NCBI GenBank assembly: GCA_947359465.1
Contig: OX375874.1
Coordinates: forward strand, 101,683,441-101,747,440
Origin: Metellina segmentata
Taxonomy: Eukaryota > Arthropoda > Arachnida > Araneae > Tetragnathidae
Direction: 5' to 3'
DNA length: 64,000 nucleotides
Made by a program: the position numbers and the translations under genes. The notes beneath the pieces are model-generated. The model had not been told where the DNA came from. It was given only the letters and a program-made list of their open reading frames with translations, and did not search any database. Shown piece after piece: positions 1 through 11,876 of this stretch (positions within the stretch are counted from its first letter, which is position 1; every line of letters starts with the position of its first letter).

Positions 1-10
1 GCCACCTTTG

Positions 11-92
11 AACACGACGGTCTTTGGTAGGATTCGAACTCGTAACCCTTCAGTTGCTAGTCTGTTACTATTCCAGCCGAGCTACGGCGGCA
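11..92 (-). repeat. SINE-A, tRNA-like head fragment
   Basis: Read on the minus strand this is the tRNA-derived 5' head of the main SINE family of the window (here called SINE-A). An A-box-like GTAGCTCGGCTGG lies near 82-70 and a B-box-like AGTTCGAATCC near 40-30, followed by the shared core AAAGACCGTCGTGT. The body is missing. These two boxes are the usual internal RNA polymerase III promoter of tRNA-derived SINEs. It is not a functional tRNA, because no paired acceptor stem can be drawn. Confidence 0.75.
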
Positions 93-299
93 AATTTTTT
101 ATAAATAAAACGCTTGTTTCATTTGGAAGGGTTGAAAATGTAACACACAAAACAAAACGTGTAATGGAACTCGTATTTCAAATTAGTACACAATTTTTCC
201 TTCATTCGAAACTTTGTAACCAATGAACAGTTTGGCTGACAATAAAGTTTCATTTAAGGGATATAAATTATAAAAACTAAAAGTGAAATGGTACCTGTG

Positions 300-583
300 T
301 ATCAATTAATACAGCGCTGGCTGCAACGCAACAGGTTATTGGTGACTATACGGATCAATCCCAAAGTCCAAGGACAACGCCACGCAATTTTGAATGACGT
401 GACTGACTCCTGAGCTGGCATCCCACACTCAAAACTTCCACACCACGCGAACGTGAGAACATTTAAGGTCATGATAGATTTAAAGTGCAAGTTCAAGACA
501 GTCCTTCGGCTAGACCTAGGTTCGAATTTGCAACACTCCAGTTACAAATCGTCTGCTGTTCCAATTGGGCTACCAAGGCCCCA
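300..583 (-). repeat. SINE-A copy, near full length
   Basis: On the minus strand the order is tRNA-like head, body, and a 3' end reading into TTAATT. The body carries the family's recurrent phrases: the complements of CCACACCACGCGAACGTGAG and of GGTTATTGGTGAC, which recur in about twenty other places in the window. It is diverged, so this is an old copy. It directly abuts the tandem duplication that starts near 584. Confidence 0.8.
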
Positions 584-1250
584 TATGTACCTTCTTAATC
601 AAATATATTAAAAACGCCAAAAGAGGAGGGAGTAAAACTTCTCTCAATGAATGTTAAACAAAATTTCAAAACTTACGAATAAATAATTTTACACGTGAAA
701 TAGCCTTGTTTTTTTATTGTTTGAGATCATCATCGAAATCATTATTTGTGATTTGGATGTGATTACGTGTAAAATGAATAATGCTATGAATGCAATAGGT
801 TTTACGGTACAGCTACACTCTACGTTTATATGCGGTGGCAACGGCTTTGGCGATTTTTTTGGCGCACTTATGAAGTTGCCAAGGAAAGAATTATTTCATA
901 ACTCTTTTTCTACAACGGTCATATGTTCCTGCTTAATGAAATATATTAAAAACACCAAAAGGAGGGAATAAAACTTATATCAATGAATGTTAAACAAAAT
1001 TTCAGAACTTACGAATAAATAATTTTACACGTGAAATAGCCTTGTTTTTTTATTGTTTGAGATCATCATCGAAATCATTATTTGTGATTTCGATGTGATT
1101 AGGTATAAAATTAATAATGCTATGAATGCAATAGGTTTTACGGTACAGCTATACTCTACGTTTATATGCGGTGTCGACGGCCTTGACGATTTTTTTTGGC
1201 GCACTTATAAAGTTACCAAGGAAAGAATTATTTCATAACTCTTTTTTATC
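584..1250. repeat. Two-unit tandem duplication, about 336 bp period
   Basis: The block beginning CATATGTACCTTCTTAATCA (584) is repeated from about 920 (CATATGTTCCTGCTTAATGA). The two units align over almost their whole length with scattered substitutions, and the second stops near 1245. Short open frames in both units (MFEIIIEIIICDL...) are parallel only because the DNA is duplicated. I see no protein family in them. No terminal inverted repeats or target duplications are visible. Confidence 0.8.
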
Positions 1251-2520
1251 ACAGTTTTTTTTTCTTTTTAGAGCAAAACATAAACACATTTAAAAACGTT
1301 TTGAAAAGTATATTTTTAAATACTTTCTCAAAAAGTATTAAGTTTAAACACATTTGTGAACTAGCAGAAAAACTAAGCTGCGAATGTTGGGTAAGAATGT
1401 TCTATCAAACTTATCAATTACACAAAATACAGCAGGCTGTTTGGAAATAAAAAGATTTTTAAAAGAAAAAGAAACAAGAAATAATACAACCTGATAACGT
1501 CACAATTCTTGCGGGAAAAAAATAATCAAAACGACAATGGCCAAAAAACAAACTTCTTAATCCTTTCGTGAAAAATACGATAGTAAAATAAAAATTCCAC
1601 AACTGTGGAAATACAAACAAATGAACCAATGGTAACACAGAAAGAAATTTCAAAGGACCAATGCGATAGAAGAATATTTTAAAATCAAACAAACCAATGG
1701 GAGCAAAGAAAGAATTGAAATTTGAAAGTTTCCGTTTGCCGAGGTTGTGCCATGAAAATCACAACAGCAGTAAAGACAGATGGGTTGCCTTAATTTATCG
1801 TAACTCGATACTAGATGTGCGCCAAAAAAAATCGACAACTCCGTTGCCATCGATTATAAACGTAGAATGTAGCTGTACCGGTTTTACTTTATTCTTATTA
1901 TTTATATTTTAATTCTTTTTTCCTATTGAGCTAAAAAGAGGGGATACTATGTTTATTTTGAAACTATATTGTATTTACTTACGAATATCAAAACTAGCTC
2001 CATACGTAAGAAACCAATCAGATGAATAATTTTCAGAACTAATCACACCATTATTCACAAATATAAGAAAAAAAAATAATTTGGAAACCTATTACATTCT
2101 AATGCACTCTATAACAAAAAAAATCGACGCACCAAGAAGGAGTTGTCCGATGGAGACAAAAATTGGTGGATAGGACAATTATGTACAGAATAGAAAATGA
2201 TTAAAATTTCAGAACAATTGACTGATTTATTTCAGAGTTACAGTAACGAGCTCAATAAGGCAAGACATATTACAATACTTCAAATTAATAGACAAACATG
2301 TAAAGTTTTACTGATATAAAATAGAGAAATACACCTGGAATAAGTTACCGGTACAGAATTAATTTCCAGATGGTTTATAGGCCATGACTGGCTACGGGTT
2401 CATCTTCACTGAATAATCACTAATTCGCTTCTTTCAAACAAAATTAAACTTTTACACGAGTGAAGTATTTTGCGATGCAAATGCAATTTAGTGTGAAAAA
2501 CGAGACGAACTTGTACCGAA
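1251..2520. other. AT-rich DNA without recognisable features
   Basis: No family, RNA gene or repeat structure is visible on either strand. Short open frames here carry no recognisable motif. Confidence 0.5.
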
Positions 2521-2602
2521 TATTTTAATTAACGTCGCACTGTATCTACGCAATGGGCTATTGGCGACGATCCTGGTTGAAACCAGAACAGAAAGATCAG
2601 AT
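2521..2602 (-). repeat. SINE-A 3' fragment
   Basis: This is the tail end of SINE-A on the minus strand. On the plus strand it reads TTAATTAACGTCGCACTG followed by GGGCTATTGGCGACG, the family's 3' signature. The copy is cut off after about 80 bp. Confidence 0.75.
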
Positions 2603-2715
2603 ATTTTGCAAACGGAGCCACATAAAAATCTACTCGGATTTCAAAATAGCAATAAATGTGTCTCGAGACAAGTGAGAGGATGTACGACGAATATCGAAGC
2701 TAAAATTAAATTACT

Positions 2716-3120
2716 GGAATACGAAAACGTGATTCAAATTTTCACAATTTTGGTAATAGCCTACTATGTACTATCGGGGGTAAAATAAGTCTAACTTGAT
2801 CCAGAGCTGTATGTATAATAATAAATCATACTATCCCTTTTCGTCTTTCAAAGTATCAGAAAATTTCCAGATTTTTGTATTGTTTAGCAGAGAAAAATCA
2901 AAGCATACTCTATTCATTTGGAATACGTAAGCGTGATTCAAATTTTCAAAATTTAAATAATAGCCTACTATGTATTATCGGGGGAAAATAAGTCTAATTT
3001 GATCCAGAGCTGTATATATAATAATAAATCACACTGTCCCTTTTCGTCTTTCTAGATATCAAAATTTCCAGATTTTTGTATTGTTTAGCAGATAAAAAAA
3101 TTAAAGCGTACTCTATCTAT
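2716..3120. repeat. Two-unit tandem duplication, about 205 bp period
   Basis: Two adjacent copies begin GGAATACG (2716 and 2921). They share GTGATTCAAATTTTCA, AATAGCCTACTATGTA and CCAGAGCTGTAT with modest divergence. No coding potential is visible. Confidence 0.8.
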
Positions 3121-3738
3121 TTATATTGAAAAAGTTGTAAAATCTAATAGTCGAAAAGTTGTTTTATAAACATGTATTCTGAAACCTTATAAGGTAGTTC
3201 CAGGTGATACGCTCCATCGGTAGAGATGCAACACATGATGTATTTTTGAAACTTTACGCTAGGTGGCTCTACTAGTTCCATGAATGTTTCAGTTAAATGG
3301 TATCTGGTGTGCTGTGATAGTTTTGTTTCATCATATTTTGTTTTCTACTATCACAACAACATTTAAAGTACTATGTTTTTCTTCTCCGTTATACGATTGA
3401 TGTTGCAGTGTAATTCTGGCAGTACATAATCTGAATTTTTTTTTTTTAATGTAAGCATGAGAACCTGTAGTCAGGAGTTGATAAGTCGATTTCAGGCAAT
3501 GTACCGCTATTTGTGCTGTCTTGTACTTTGGACAGTTTTCGAGACATCTCTCCCGTACCAAAAGGATAGACGCCCCACTTATATTCGGGTGAAATGCAAC
3601 ACATACATTTTCAGAGAGATATGCCTTTTAGTTGTTTAAATTTCAAATCAATGTTTTTAAAATCCTATTGTTTTACAAAGCATCGTAATATGTGTAAATC
3701 GTTAAAATTTTCAAAGTAAAATTAAATTTATTGAAACT
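3121..3738. other. No recognisable feature
   Basis: AT-rich sequence. A small hairpin GTGATAG...CTATCAC lies near 3315-3356. No gene is seen. Confidence 0.45.
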
Positions 3739-4320
3739 ATAAATTTAGACTCTAATTTATCAATTGGAAGAATCCAAGCTTCAGAATTGATAGGTAGAGC
3801 GTGGAAAATGGCAGCTTCTGTCAACACTGCTATAAATGGTTTTCGGGAGACGGGGATTTTCCATTTAAACCAAGCAGGGATTCTGGACCACTTCTTCGCA
3901 ATCAGTGAAGAAATGAACCAAAGGTATGAAAAGTCCCTAAATTGTTCGCAATCATCAGATATTTTGCTCAACAGACAACAACCCCGACATAATTATTGTA
4001 CCAGTTTTCGCATGCACCTAGGCAAAGTAAGACCCAGAAAGAGAAAGAGAGAGTCGTCTAAAATATATACATCCCAAGAACACATCCAAAAACAAACCAG
4101 TTAAAATCTACCAACAAACGTAACAAGGTATGAAAAAAGCTGATGGACAACAAAAGTGATACTACATGCAACTGCCTCGAATGTGAGGAACAGTATTATT
4201 CTTCAAAAGAATTGGTAGATTGGATAAAAATGTGCTAAGTGTACTAAATGGTTACATAAAGCATGTATAATGTAAGGGAATTGCGCATTTGCTGGAAAGC
4301 AAAAATCAGAGAGGACAAAA
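3739..4320 (+). pseudogene. Pogo/Tigger-like transposase, C-terminal end with PHD-like finger
   Basis: The frame read from about 3745 matches the C-terminal end of pogo-group DDE transposases: an 'IGRAW.MAASVNTAINGFRETGIFHLN' type motif (about 3790-3870, quoted in part), the hallmark 'NAINGFR.TGI.P' signature of that group. It stays open to 4104. Downstream, around 4158-4275 and after a one-base frameshift, a Cys-rich segment CNCLEC...CAKC...WLHKAC can be read. This is the C2-C2-H-C pattern of PHD-like fingers that often ends such proteins. The catalytic DDE core and N-terminal DNA-binding domain are missing. It is a truncated, inactive fossil; terminal repeats were not found. Confidence 0.65.
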
Positions 4321-5904
4321 AGAAAACTCTTAATTGAATATTTTCGAAACATTTTGAAAAAAACTTTAATGACGTAATAATATTTTAATATTTTTTAAAC
4401 TAAGAATTTTGTAATTTTCTAGCTAAAACTTAATTATTTTTTTAGTAGTTTTAAAGTGTTTTACTGCATTTTGTTTGTTTTATTTTAAATGTGTTTCATT
4501 AAAAAATTTTTACATTTTGTCTGTGTTTGTTAAATATTTCAATACTTTATAAATTAATGCTAAGGTAGTATATTCTTAAGATCACTTATTTTTAATTTGT
4601 TATATACATTTAAAACCTTTTTAATGTATTACAAATAACTGATTTTTACAGGTAGGGCATCTTTTCCATGTGAGTGAGGCTTCTCACCCAGAACTTGGGA
4701 AGAGCTGGCCAAATGTAGGGCTGTCAAATTTTATTTATTTTTTCTTTTTAAAATTCACAATATAGTACAAAACAACTTTTAGTATTAATAATCAATAACT
4801 TTTATGTATTGCCACAAATTTTCGTTTTTATTGTTAGTACCCAATTTATTTTATAACGTCTTTTCTTTATGTGGGGCATATGTCCCGGAATTACCTTAAT
4901 CTTTGGACCAAAAAAATAGATATTCTTTATTTTGCGAAATAAAACTTATTGTTATATATTACCTTCTATGTACTACGGATCTACATTAAGTACATGTAAA
5001 ATGTATTTGTTCTAAAATTTTATCACTCAATAAATAAAATTATGTGAGCAATAAAGTATAATTTATAATGTATGCGTTGAATAAACGTGAAATACAAGAC
5101 ATGAAGCTTAATTAACCTGACTTATGGTTTATTATGCAGACTTAAGTAATTAATCTGAGGATATTTATATTTAAGTGCATTGCTTATATCAAAGATGTTT
5201 AAAGTTCTACCTTAAAATTTGGAATTACCTCTTTCATGGATAATGAATGTACTTTGATTTTTATATGTAATTATTATTATATGTATTACATAACGACGTC
5301 GTACGACGAGGAATTATTTTTAGAACTACCTGTAAGGGCATAATTAAAGCAGTGCATATAAGTAACATAACGACGTAAGACGTAGAATTCTGCTTTGAAC
5401 TACGGGTAAAAGTATACCAAAGCAGTGCATATCGGTAACATAACGTCATCTACGAATTGAAATTACTAGGTAAACATTTAAATTCGGAAATGTGATTATT
5501 AATTATTAAATACACAATTTAGTAACAAAATGCTATGTAACAAAATGATATGTAACACATGAAATTCGAATTGTTACTATTAATTTTAGCATTACATTTA
5601 CGAATCAGAAGATAAAAAAAAAACTTTTGCTTTTGTAAACTTCCAATTATGTAAAAATTTCTATCGAAACCTCTGCAGAGCTGGACGATCATGAATAAAA
5701 TTTGAAAAGAGTTATGGAATAATAAATTTAAATAAAAATCATCAGTTTCTTATCATTATTTTAAAATGCCAATTTCCGAGCCCATGTACAATGTACATGC
5801 CAGACTTCACAAACACTAAAGTCTTATTTCTTTCTGGAATAAGTGATATTCATAAACATAATATTAGTATTCTTCCAAAATATATTGCTGGTGTATTGAT
5901 GAAG
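4321..5904. other. AT-rich DNA, no gene seen
   Basis: Very AT-rich, with long poly-T and poly-A runs. Near 4870-4900 the sequence TGGGGCATATGTCCCGGAATT could be the terminal repeat of the preceding pogo-like element, but I found no partner on the other side. Confidence 0.45.
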
Positions 5905-6155
5905 GAAACGTAATTTTGCCTTCAGACCAGAGAGCAATTAATAAATGTTTCACGTAATGTGAATTCTGAACTCAAACCATTAACTGCTTTTGAAAGGATG
6001 CTGATATTAAATATTCTTTCATGAATTATTGTTCTGAATATCCATTATTAGAACTGGCAGAATGAAATATGACTATAGTTTAGGAAGTTCATGCTTCTTA
6101 TCACTCTGATATTTGCTCGAAAATTGGCATTTTAAAATTATGATGATTATTAATT
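5905..6155 (+). repeat. Left arm of a long diverged inverted repeat
   Basis: This stretch matches the reverse complement of 6659-6920 over about 250 bp with roughly one mismatch in five (by eye). Shared landmarks include TTTTGCCTTC, AGAGCAATTAATAA, CTGAACTCAAACCA, GAATATCCATTATTAGAA and ATTTTAAAATTATGATGA. The arms enclose the SINE-B copy at 6161. It could be two inverted copies of one dispersed repeat or the ends of an old foldback element. Confidence 0.65.
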
Positions 6156-6160
6156 GATGG

Positions 6161-6531
6161 AGAGCCGCGGTAGCTCAGTCAGTAGAGCGTCGGGCTCGCA
6201 TCGGAAGGGTTGTGGGTTCCGTCCTCGGCGGAGCCTGCAATTCTGATGGTTGCGAGATCGGCGCTTGGACCTGGCTAAAGACCGTCGTGTTCGCTAATAG
6301 TAGCTGGGGCACGTTAAATAGGTCGTGGTCACAAAGTCCCCCATGTTCCCATACCAAATCAATACCTCTGGGGGTACCTGATCAGGGGGTTATCGGCCTC
6401 TGATTGGGATCTAAATTACGATATGTGTGAAAGGGACCTTCCTGTAAAACGGATGCGTCATGCATGAAGAAGTCCAACCCTCCGGGGCAATTGGGCCATA
6501 TATGACTCGCACGACAACAACAACAACATTA
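6161..6531 (+). repeat. SINE-B, full-length copy with (CAA)n tail
   Basis: This is the second tRNA-derived SINE family. The head carries an A-box GGTAGCTCAGTCAGTAGAGC and a B-box-like GTGGGTTCCGTCC, then the core CTAAAGACCGTCGTGTTCGC that it shares with SINE-A. A GC-richer body follows, and the copy ends in ACGACAACAACAACAACA. Two more copies lie at 9794 and 40319. The head resembles a tRNA but its acceptor ends pair poorly, so I call it a SINE rather than a tRNA gene. Confidence 0.85.
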
Positions 6532-6658
6532 ATTGATGGTATAAACTTTTATAACACTCAATAATACTTGATTGAGTAAATAAGTATATAGAAATTCTAC
6601 AACGCTAGACCTACTTGCACCAAATTCCAAATGGTACAGAAAGATAAAGATAACTAAA

Positions 6659-6920
6659 GACCATCAATCATTACTCATCATAATTTTAAAATGCCCACTA
6701 TCGAGCCAATATCATACTGATAAGAAGCACGTACTTCATACATATTGGTCATATTTCATTCTGCAAATTCTAATAATGGATATTCAGAACCATAATTCTT
6801 GAAAGAATACATAATATCCGCATTCTTTCAAAATGGGTTCCTGGTTTGAGTTCAGATTTCACATTACTTTACGAGAAAAAGTGTTATTAATTGCTCTCTT
6901 ATGTGAAGGCAAAACTGCGT
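6659..6920 (-). repeat. Right arm of the long inverted repeat
   Basis: Reverse-complement partner of 5905-6155. A third short match to the same motif (TTTTAAAATGCCAATTTCCGA) lies near 5758, so the family is dispersed rather than strictly paired. Confidence 0.6.
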
Positions 6921-7720
6921 TTTCTCGATCAATACACCGTTTTCTCCAAAGGTGTTTTTTGAACCGAGACTGGACACAAGAAAACGGCGATGGTTGATAG
7001 AGATAGCGAAAGATAATTCCCGGTACCCATCTATCATATAACTCCTGAAACATTTATCTATAGGAAAAGGCGGAGGAAGAAAGTGTTTCGCCAAGTTTCC
7101 AGATACCATCGTGAATTATTGAATTCCGATAGCAAAAGTTTACGAAGTTCTCTCTTCCTCTTATATCGGGGGGAAGATTATGCAAAAATGAGATACAGCA
7201 CTTGCATCGGAGTTAGCACCTCAATACTTGGTCAGGAAGATCCAGATAAAAATGATTTGGGGATCAAAAGAGTTTGGAGGAAAAACTACGGTTTCCTCGA
7301 ATTTTATCTTAATCGTTGCTTTAAAGCGTATGATGAGAGCGAAACTATTTCGAGATCAATTTTTTCTTTGGGGAACTTGTTTTCGAACAAAAACTCTTTT
7401 CTGAAAGATAAACTTTGAAAATTTCGCTAAGTATGCACGATCGGTGTTTTTAAAAGGCGGATGGGAAATAAGTTTATGAATATTGTGTATTAACCCGAAC
7501 AGTGATGGACGCCTTTGACAACTGAGGCTCAAATATTATCCGGGATTACCACATTGATTCTGTGATGCCAAAACATTTTTCCAAATTAAAACTTTGAGAT
7601 CAGTTTTATATATATTTTTTTTTTTGTACAGATATAAATAGAAAAGAAATCCTGAAACTATCTTTAGAAATTTATTTCTGTACACTAGAAGAAAAGTCAT
7701 AACTCTTTCGCGTTTTTATC

Positions 7721-7802
7721 AATCTCTCTATCTCTCTATTTCTACCTCTCTCTCTCTCTATCTCTATTTCTACCTCTCTCTCTGCTTCTACCTACCTCTA
7801 TA
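7721..7802. repeat. TCTC-type imperfect microsatellite
   Basis: Pyrimidine-rich run of TCTCTA, TCTATTTC and ACCTCTC units. Confidence 0.85.
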
Positions 7803-7890
7803 GATCTTTACATAGTAAGAGTCTGAATAAAAGAACTTATACAGTTATAGATCTGCTCTACAGAGAGGGGAAAATCAGTCGCTACTTATA

Positions 7891-7946
7891 TTTTGTCAAT
7901 CTCCCCATCTACGTATATATCTATACGTACTGAGAGATTGACAAAA
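7891..7946. repeat. Hairpin with 13-bp perfect arms
   Basis: TTTTGTCAATCTC (7891-7903) is the exact reverse complement of GAGATTGACAAAA (7934-7946). The loop itself contains TACGTATATATCTATACGTA, which can pair further. It may be the core of a small foldback repeat; its function is unknown. Confidence 0.7.
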
Positions 7947-8166
7947 CTGAGGATACATATCTGTAACCTAGAGAAAATAATCTTAATTATTAGATAGTCA
8001 ATCTATATCTCTGCCACTATATATGTAGTGAGTAGTTAAATATAAATTAGAAATATAGCGCTTTCAATCATTACTAGTTAATTCTTACCATTAGAAAATA
8101 TTTTGAACGATAGATTGCAGCTACAGAGCAAAAACCACTAAAATATATTTTCTGCAATATATATAG

Positions 8167-8459
8167 GTATATTAATTAACGTCACACTCTAACAACACAA
8201 CGGGCTATTGGCGACGGTCTTCGATCAAATCCGAAGGGTCCACGTAATTTTGATCCACGGTCAGATTACGAGGTCAGCCCCTGAGCTCTCACTCCACTCT
8301 CCAACATACAACACCACGTCATAATGAAGGCATTTGAAGCCACAACCGATTTAACGTGCACCATCCCGCTATGTACACAATAATATTTGGTTAGAGTCGA
8401 ACTCGATAGCCTCCAGTAGTAAAATTCGTTACTCTTCCAACTGTACTACAGATGCTCGA
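8167..8459 (-). repeat. SINE-A copy, near full length
   Basis: On the plus strand it reads tail (TTAATTAACGTCACACTC), body (GGGCTATTGGCGACGG, CCACGGTCAGATTACGAG) and diverged tRNA head (AGAGTCGAACTCG...CTCTTCCAACTG). The order shows the SINE lies on the minus strand. Confidence 0.85.
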
Positions 8460-9793
8460 CATAACATAGCAGCAAAATTTATAAAGTACAGTTTCACACG
8501 ATTAAAACTACATCCACTCAAAATAAAACAAAAATCAGAAATCCCGCTTGTCTTGCATGTGATTTATAATATACACGATTATTTACTTCCTTTTATCAAA
8601 TTATCCGGGATAACATCTAATTTTAATGCAAGGCAACCCATCCCAATCGCATTTACAATTCGATATGAACATCTCCTTCAATTAAATATTAGCATCTTAA
8701 GTTCATGAGCACGTCCATTTACGCCTTCGACATTTTTCCACATTTTAGGAGGTTAGAATTTGACTAGAGCTGACTGATATACAGATTAATTTAATTCGGG
8801 AAGACATTCAGATTTTTAATTGCATTTCGTTCATATCTTCATTTATACTATCTCCACATTTAATCTAATGAGATAAACGGTATGGTGGTGTTTGAACATC
8901 TGTTTGCTTGAATTAGTTGTTATTGAACTGTTAAATAGTGCATGGTGATTCAGATTTCGTTCTCTTTCAGAATATTCAGTTGCGCTTTGGACTGAGCATA
9001 GACTTTTCATACTAAAAGATGTTAATGAATACCCGTTTCCAACTTCTTGTAAGACATAAAGTATACTTTAGGTTAATGAATAGTTTCCCCAATTTTTTAG
9101 TCGCAGTTCCCCTTTCAAATACATTTTTTTTTCTGTGTCTCGGATAGAACTATATGTGCCTATAGCTTTTGAATCTCACAAATTTTTTTTAGCTGTGTCT
9201 GCAATTACAGATTTTCAAAAGCTAATTTGGAAAAAAAAATGTGGAACAAAAATGATAAAGTTATTTATTAAAATGCAGTAAGAAAAAATAAACTGTACAT
9301 TAACACTTAGATCAGTTACTGTTATTGGTAATTAATATCTATCAAATCAGTAAAATTAAAAGTAATCGCCAATGGGGAAGAATGAGCTTGGTGTTGCGTG
9401 TAACAGCATTCTATAGTCTCGTCTATAGTAAGTTATATTTTCATCATCAGCCCTACTCTTAAATCTCCATAATCAATAATTTCCAGTCCGTTTCTCTATT
9501 GAGTTAAAACATTCAGAAACAATGCAATACTGTAGTGAGTTTGTATGTATAGTCATATAGATATATGTTTGCTTAAAGCATTTTTAGGTGACCACTATTT
9601 TTAACCTTATTGCCTTTTATTGCTCCTCGGCAATCTCTATTTCTCTAGAGGCTCCATTGCCCACTTCCCCAACATTCCTTAAATGCTTACTTTGAGGGGA
9701 AATGTTTTACAGAAACATGAACTAAATTCCACATATATATTATTTTATTAAATACCCTTATTTTATCCATTTTAGGTAGGTAGGTATTTTAAT
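8460..9793. other. No recognisable feature
   Basis: AT-rich unique-looking DNA; nothing supportable on either strand. Confidence 0.45.
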
Positions 9794-10078
9794 TGTTGTT
9801 GTCTTGCAGGTCATATATGGCCCAATTGGGAGTGCCATTGCCCCGGAGGGTTGGACTTCTTCATGCATGACGCATCCGTTTTACAGGAAGGTCCCTTTCA
9901 TACATCCATCACTCACACATATCGTAATTTAGATCCCAATCAGAGGCCGATAACCCCCTGATCAGGTACCCCCAGAGGTATTGATTTGGTATGGGAACAT
10001 GGGGTACTTTGTGACCACGACCTATTTAACGTGCCCCAGACACAATTAGCGAACACGACGGTCTTTAGTCAGGTCCAG
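9794..10078 (-). repeat. SINE-B copy lacking its tRNA head
   Basis: The (GTT)n at 9794 is the complement of the CAA tail. The body matches 6161-6531 closely (for example CCGATAACCCCCTGATCAGG and GAACATGGGG). It ends in the core AACACGACGGTCTTTAGTCA and then passes directly into a SINE-A tail fragment. The tRNA head is absent, perhaps because SINE-A DNA replaced it. Confidence 0.85.
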
Positions 10079-10150
10079 GTATTTTAATTAACTCCGCATT
10101 GAAGCAGCACAATGGACTGTTGTCAAGGGGCCTGGATCAATCCCCAAGTG
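10079..10150 (-). repeat. SINE-A 3' fragment joined to SINE-B
   Basis: Starts ATTTTAATTAACTCCGCATT and continues with GGATCAATCCCCAAGTG, the SINE-A tail signature. It abuts the SINE-B core with no gap. Confidence 0.7.
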
Positions 10151-11802
10151 ATTCATTTTGGATGTGGTAGTTGTTGGATGCAGAAAGTCACCAAATAAAT
10201 TGACAACAAATCTTCATCACCAAGCTTCCTATAAAACCAACAAGGATTCATGTTGTAAAAGCATATTTGCTATAGATGCGTTGTAAATTTTGATTTTAAT
10301 TTATTAAATCATATGCAAGTATTCCTATTCATCACATGTACGAAATATTATCATTACATCGAATGAATATAATATTCAAATTTGATTTGAGTTCCACACC
10401 GATCATTCAAGCACTAAGTTCGTGAGTTTAGTCAGTAATATGTATTATTGGTGTGGAAGTAGCATCATGACTATGAACAGGAATGGTGATGAGTCGAATA
10501 TTTGTAGATGGGAAGTTCAAGAGAATGGTACTCACCGACAGGTTTTTGGCATTCACCGTTAAGGTGTCAATGATATTGGACACGCTGCGATGAGGATGAT
10601 TCTATTAGACCAGAAATAATTTCTTAGCTTTTACTTTGGTTTGTTGAGAAGCTCGTTCTTTCCCGTCTTCCATTCTCATCAGTTTTTTTATATCCCGTGC
10701 TTCATCAAAAGATTCCCAGAGTTGTTCTTTATCGGTTGCTCCACCCCTATAAAATTCAGTTTTGTACCCAAGGTTCTGACCAGTGCTAGCAAGTCCACTC
10801 ATACCATATTCAACCACTGTGGATGCATGACGCCTCCCAACTCACTATACTGCAAAGAGTTCCATTTAGTATTGTTTGTTGCTTTACAAGGTGTAACAAT
10901 CTGTGGTAAAAAATATTCAGCAATGACCTAAACGTTCTAATCTTGTACCAACTTACGAATCTGCATGAGAAGGTTTATTTTTAATTTGTTCATATATTAG
11001 GTTATCGAAAGTATGTATTGTATTTTTAAGTAACACATTTTATTACCGACCATTGGCTAGTATTTTTCTCAACTCTAACAACAGCAGAAGTATGCATGAG
11101 AAGATGACAAAGCTTTCAGTAGTTTTAAAATGGACTTATCATCCGTGAGTCAATATTTATTACAGAACAAAATGCGGTTATAAACTGTTTGGGGCGGGGG
11201 GTTGTTTTCTGAATAAAGTATATCGAAATTTTGTGAGGTCACATTCATGTACGAGGTTTGATCGATAGGTCTACAGTTGTTTATATTATGCATCTGACAA
11301 AATAAAATCATGAAAATTATATCCAACTGAATGAAATGTATATGTATATGCCTTAAGTATCTGCCGTTTTGTCCCCATTGGAATAAAAATTATAAAAAAT
11401 ATATTCTTTAGTCAAATGTCATTTATTCTTGCAACAAAATATATCCCAAATGTTCTTTAAGAGCCTTTCATTTGTGGTGGCATCAGTCCACGCATGAAAA
11501 TAGCTCTGCGTGGATATGGCAACAGATTAAATTCAAATAATCATTTTCTTTCAGTTGTGCTGCGCACGGAAATATCGGTTGCTTGCGGCGATGAAAAGAA
11601 GATTGAGATTGTTAGAACAAGCTGTTAGTTTTCTCACTTTGAGAAAAGACGCTGTGCTGGCAGCAAATTATGTTTATTTAACGCTCAAAGAACTTTTATC
11701 AAAGTTACTGCTTTTACCTGCTTAGTCGTTCATTTAACCCAATCAACACTTTCATATTCAACTAGTTACCACCGTCCCAGCCTACTCCATTTGTGTATCG
11801 CC
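10151..11802. other. Unassigned DNA; weak minus-strand open frame
   Basis: Mostly AT-rich. A minus-strand frame at 10817-10605 (70 codons, charged, starts MVEYGMSGLASTGQ and ends in KVKAKKLFLV) has amino-acid composition that could be coding. A plus-strand frame of 96 codons overlaps it, and I recognise neither. No splice structure was established. Confidence 0.35.
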
Positions 11803-11876
11803 ACGTAATTTTGAACCACGGTCAGATGACGAGGCAACATATGAGCTGGAACCCCACTCTCCAAACACAACACTTT
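11803..11876 (-). repeat. SINE-A body fragment
   Basis: Carries CCACGTAATTTTGAACCACG, GTCAGATGACGAGGCAAC and CCCCACTCTCCAAAC, the most conserved part of the SINE-A body. Confidence 0.75.

Larger units (their letters stand above)
6921..8166. other. Unassigned DNA with one 111-codon open frame
   Basis: A plus-strand frame is open from 7083 to 7418 (it starts MFRQVSRYHRELL). I recognise no family, and two overlapping minus-strand frames are about as long, so it may be chance. The rest is AT-rich. The microsatellite and hairpin listed next are inside. Confidence 0.35.

Noticed and set aside
6161..6235. Possible functional tRNA gene
   Set aside because: A- and B-boxes are present but the acceptor arm does not pair well, and the sequence continues into a SINE body with a CAA tail found in two other copies.
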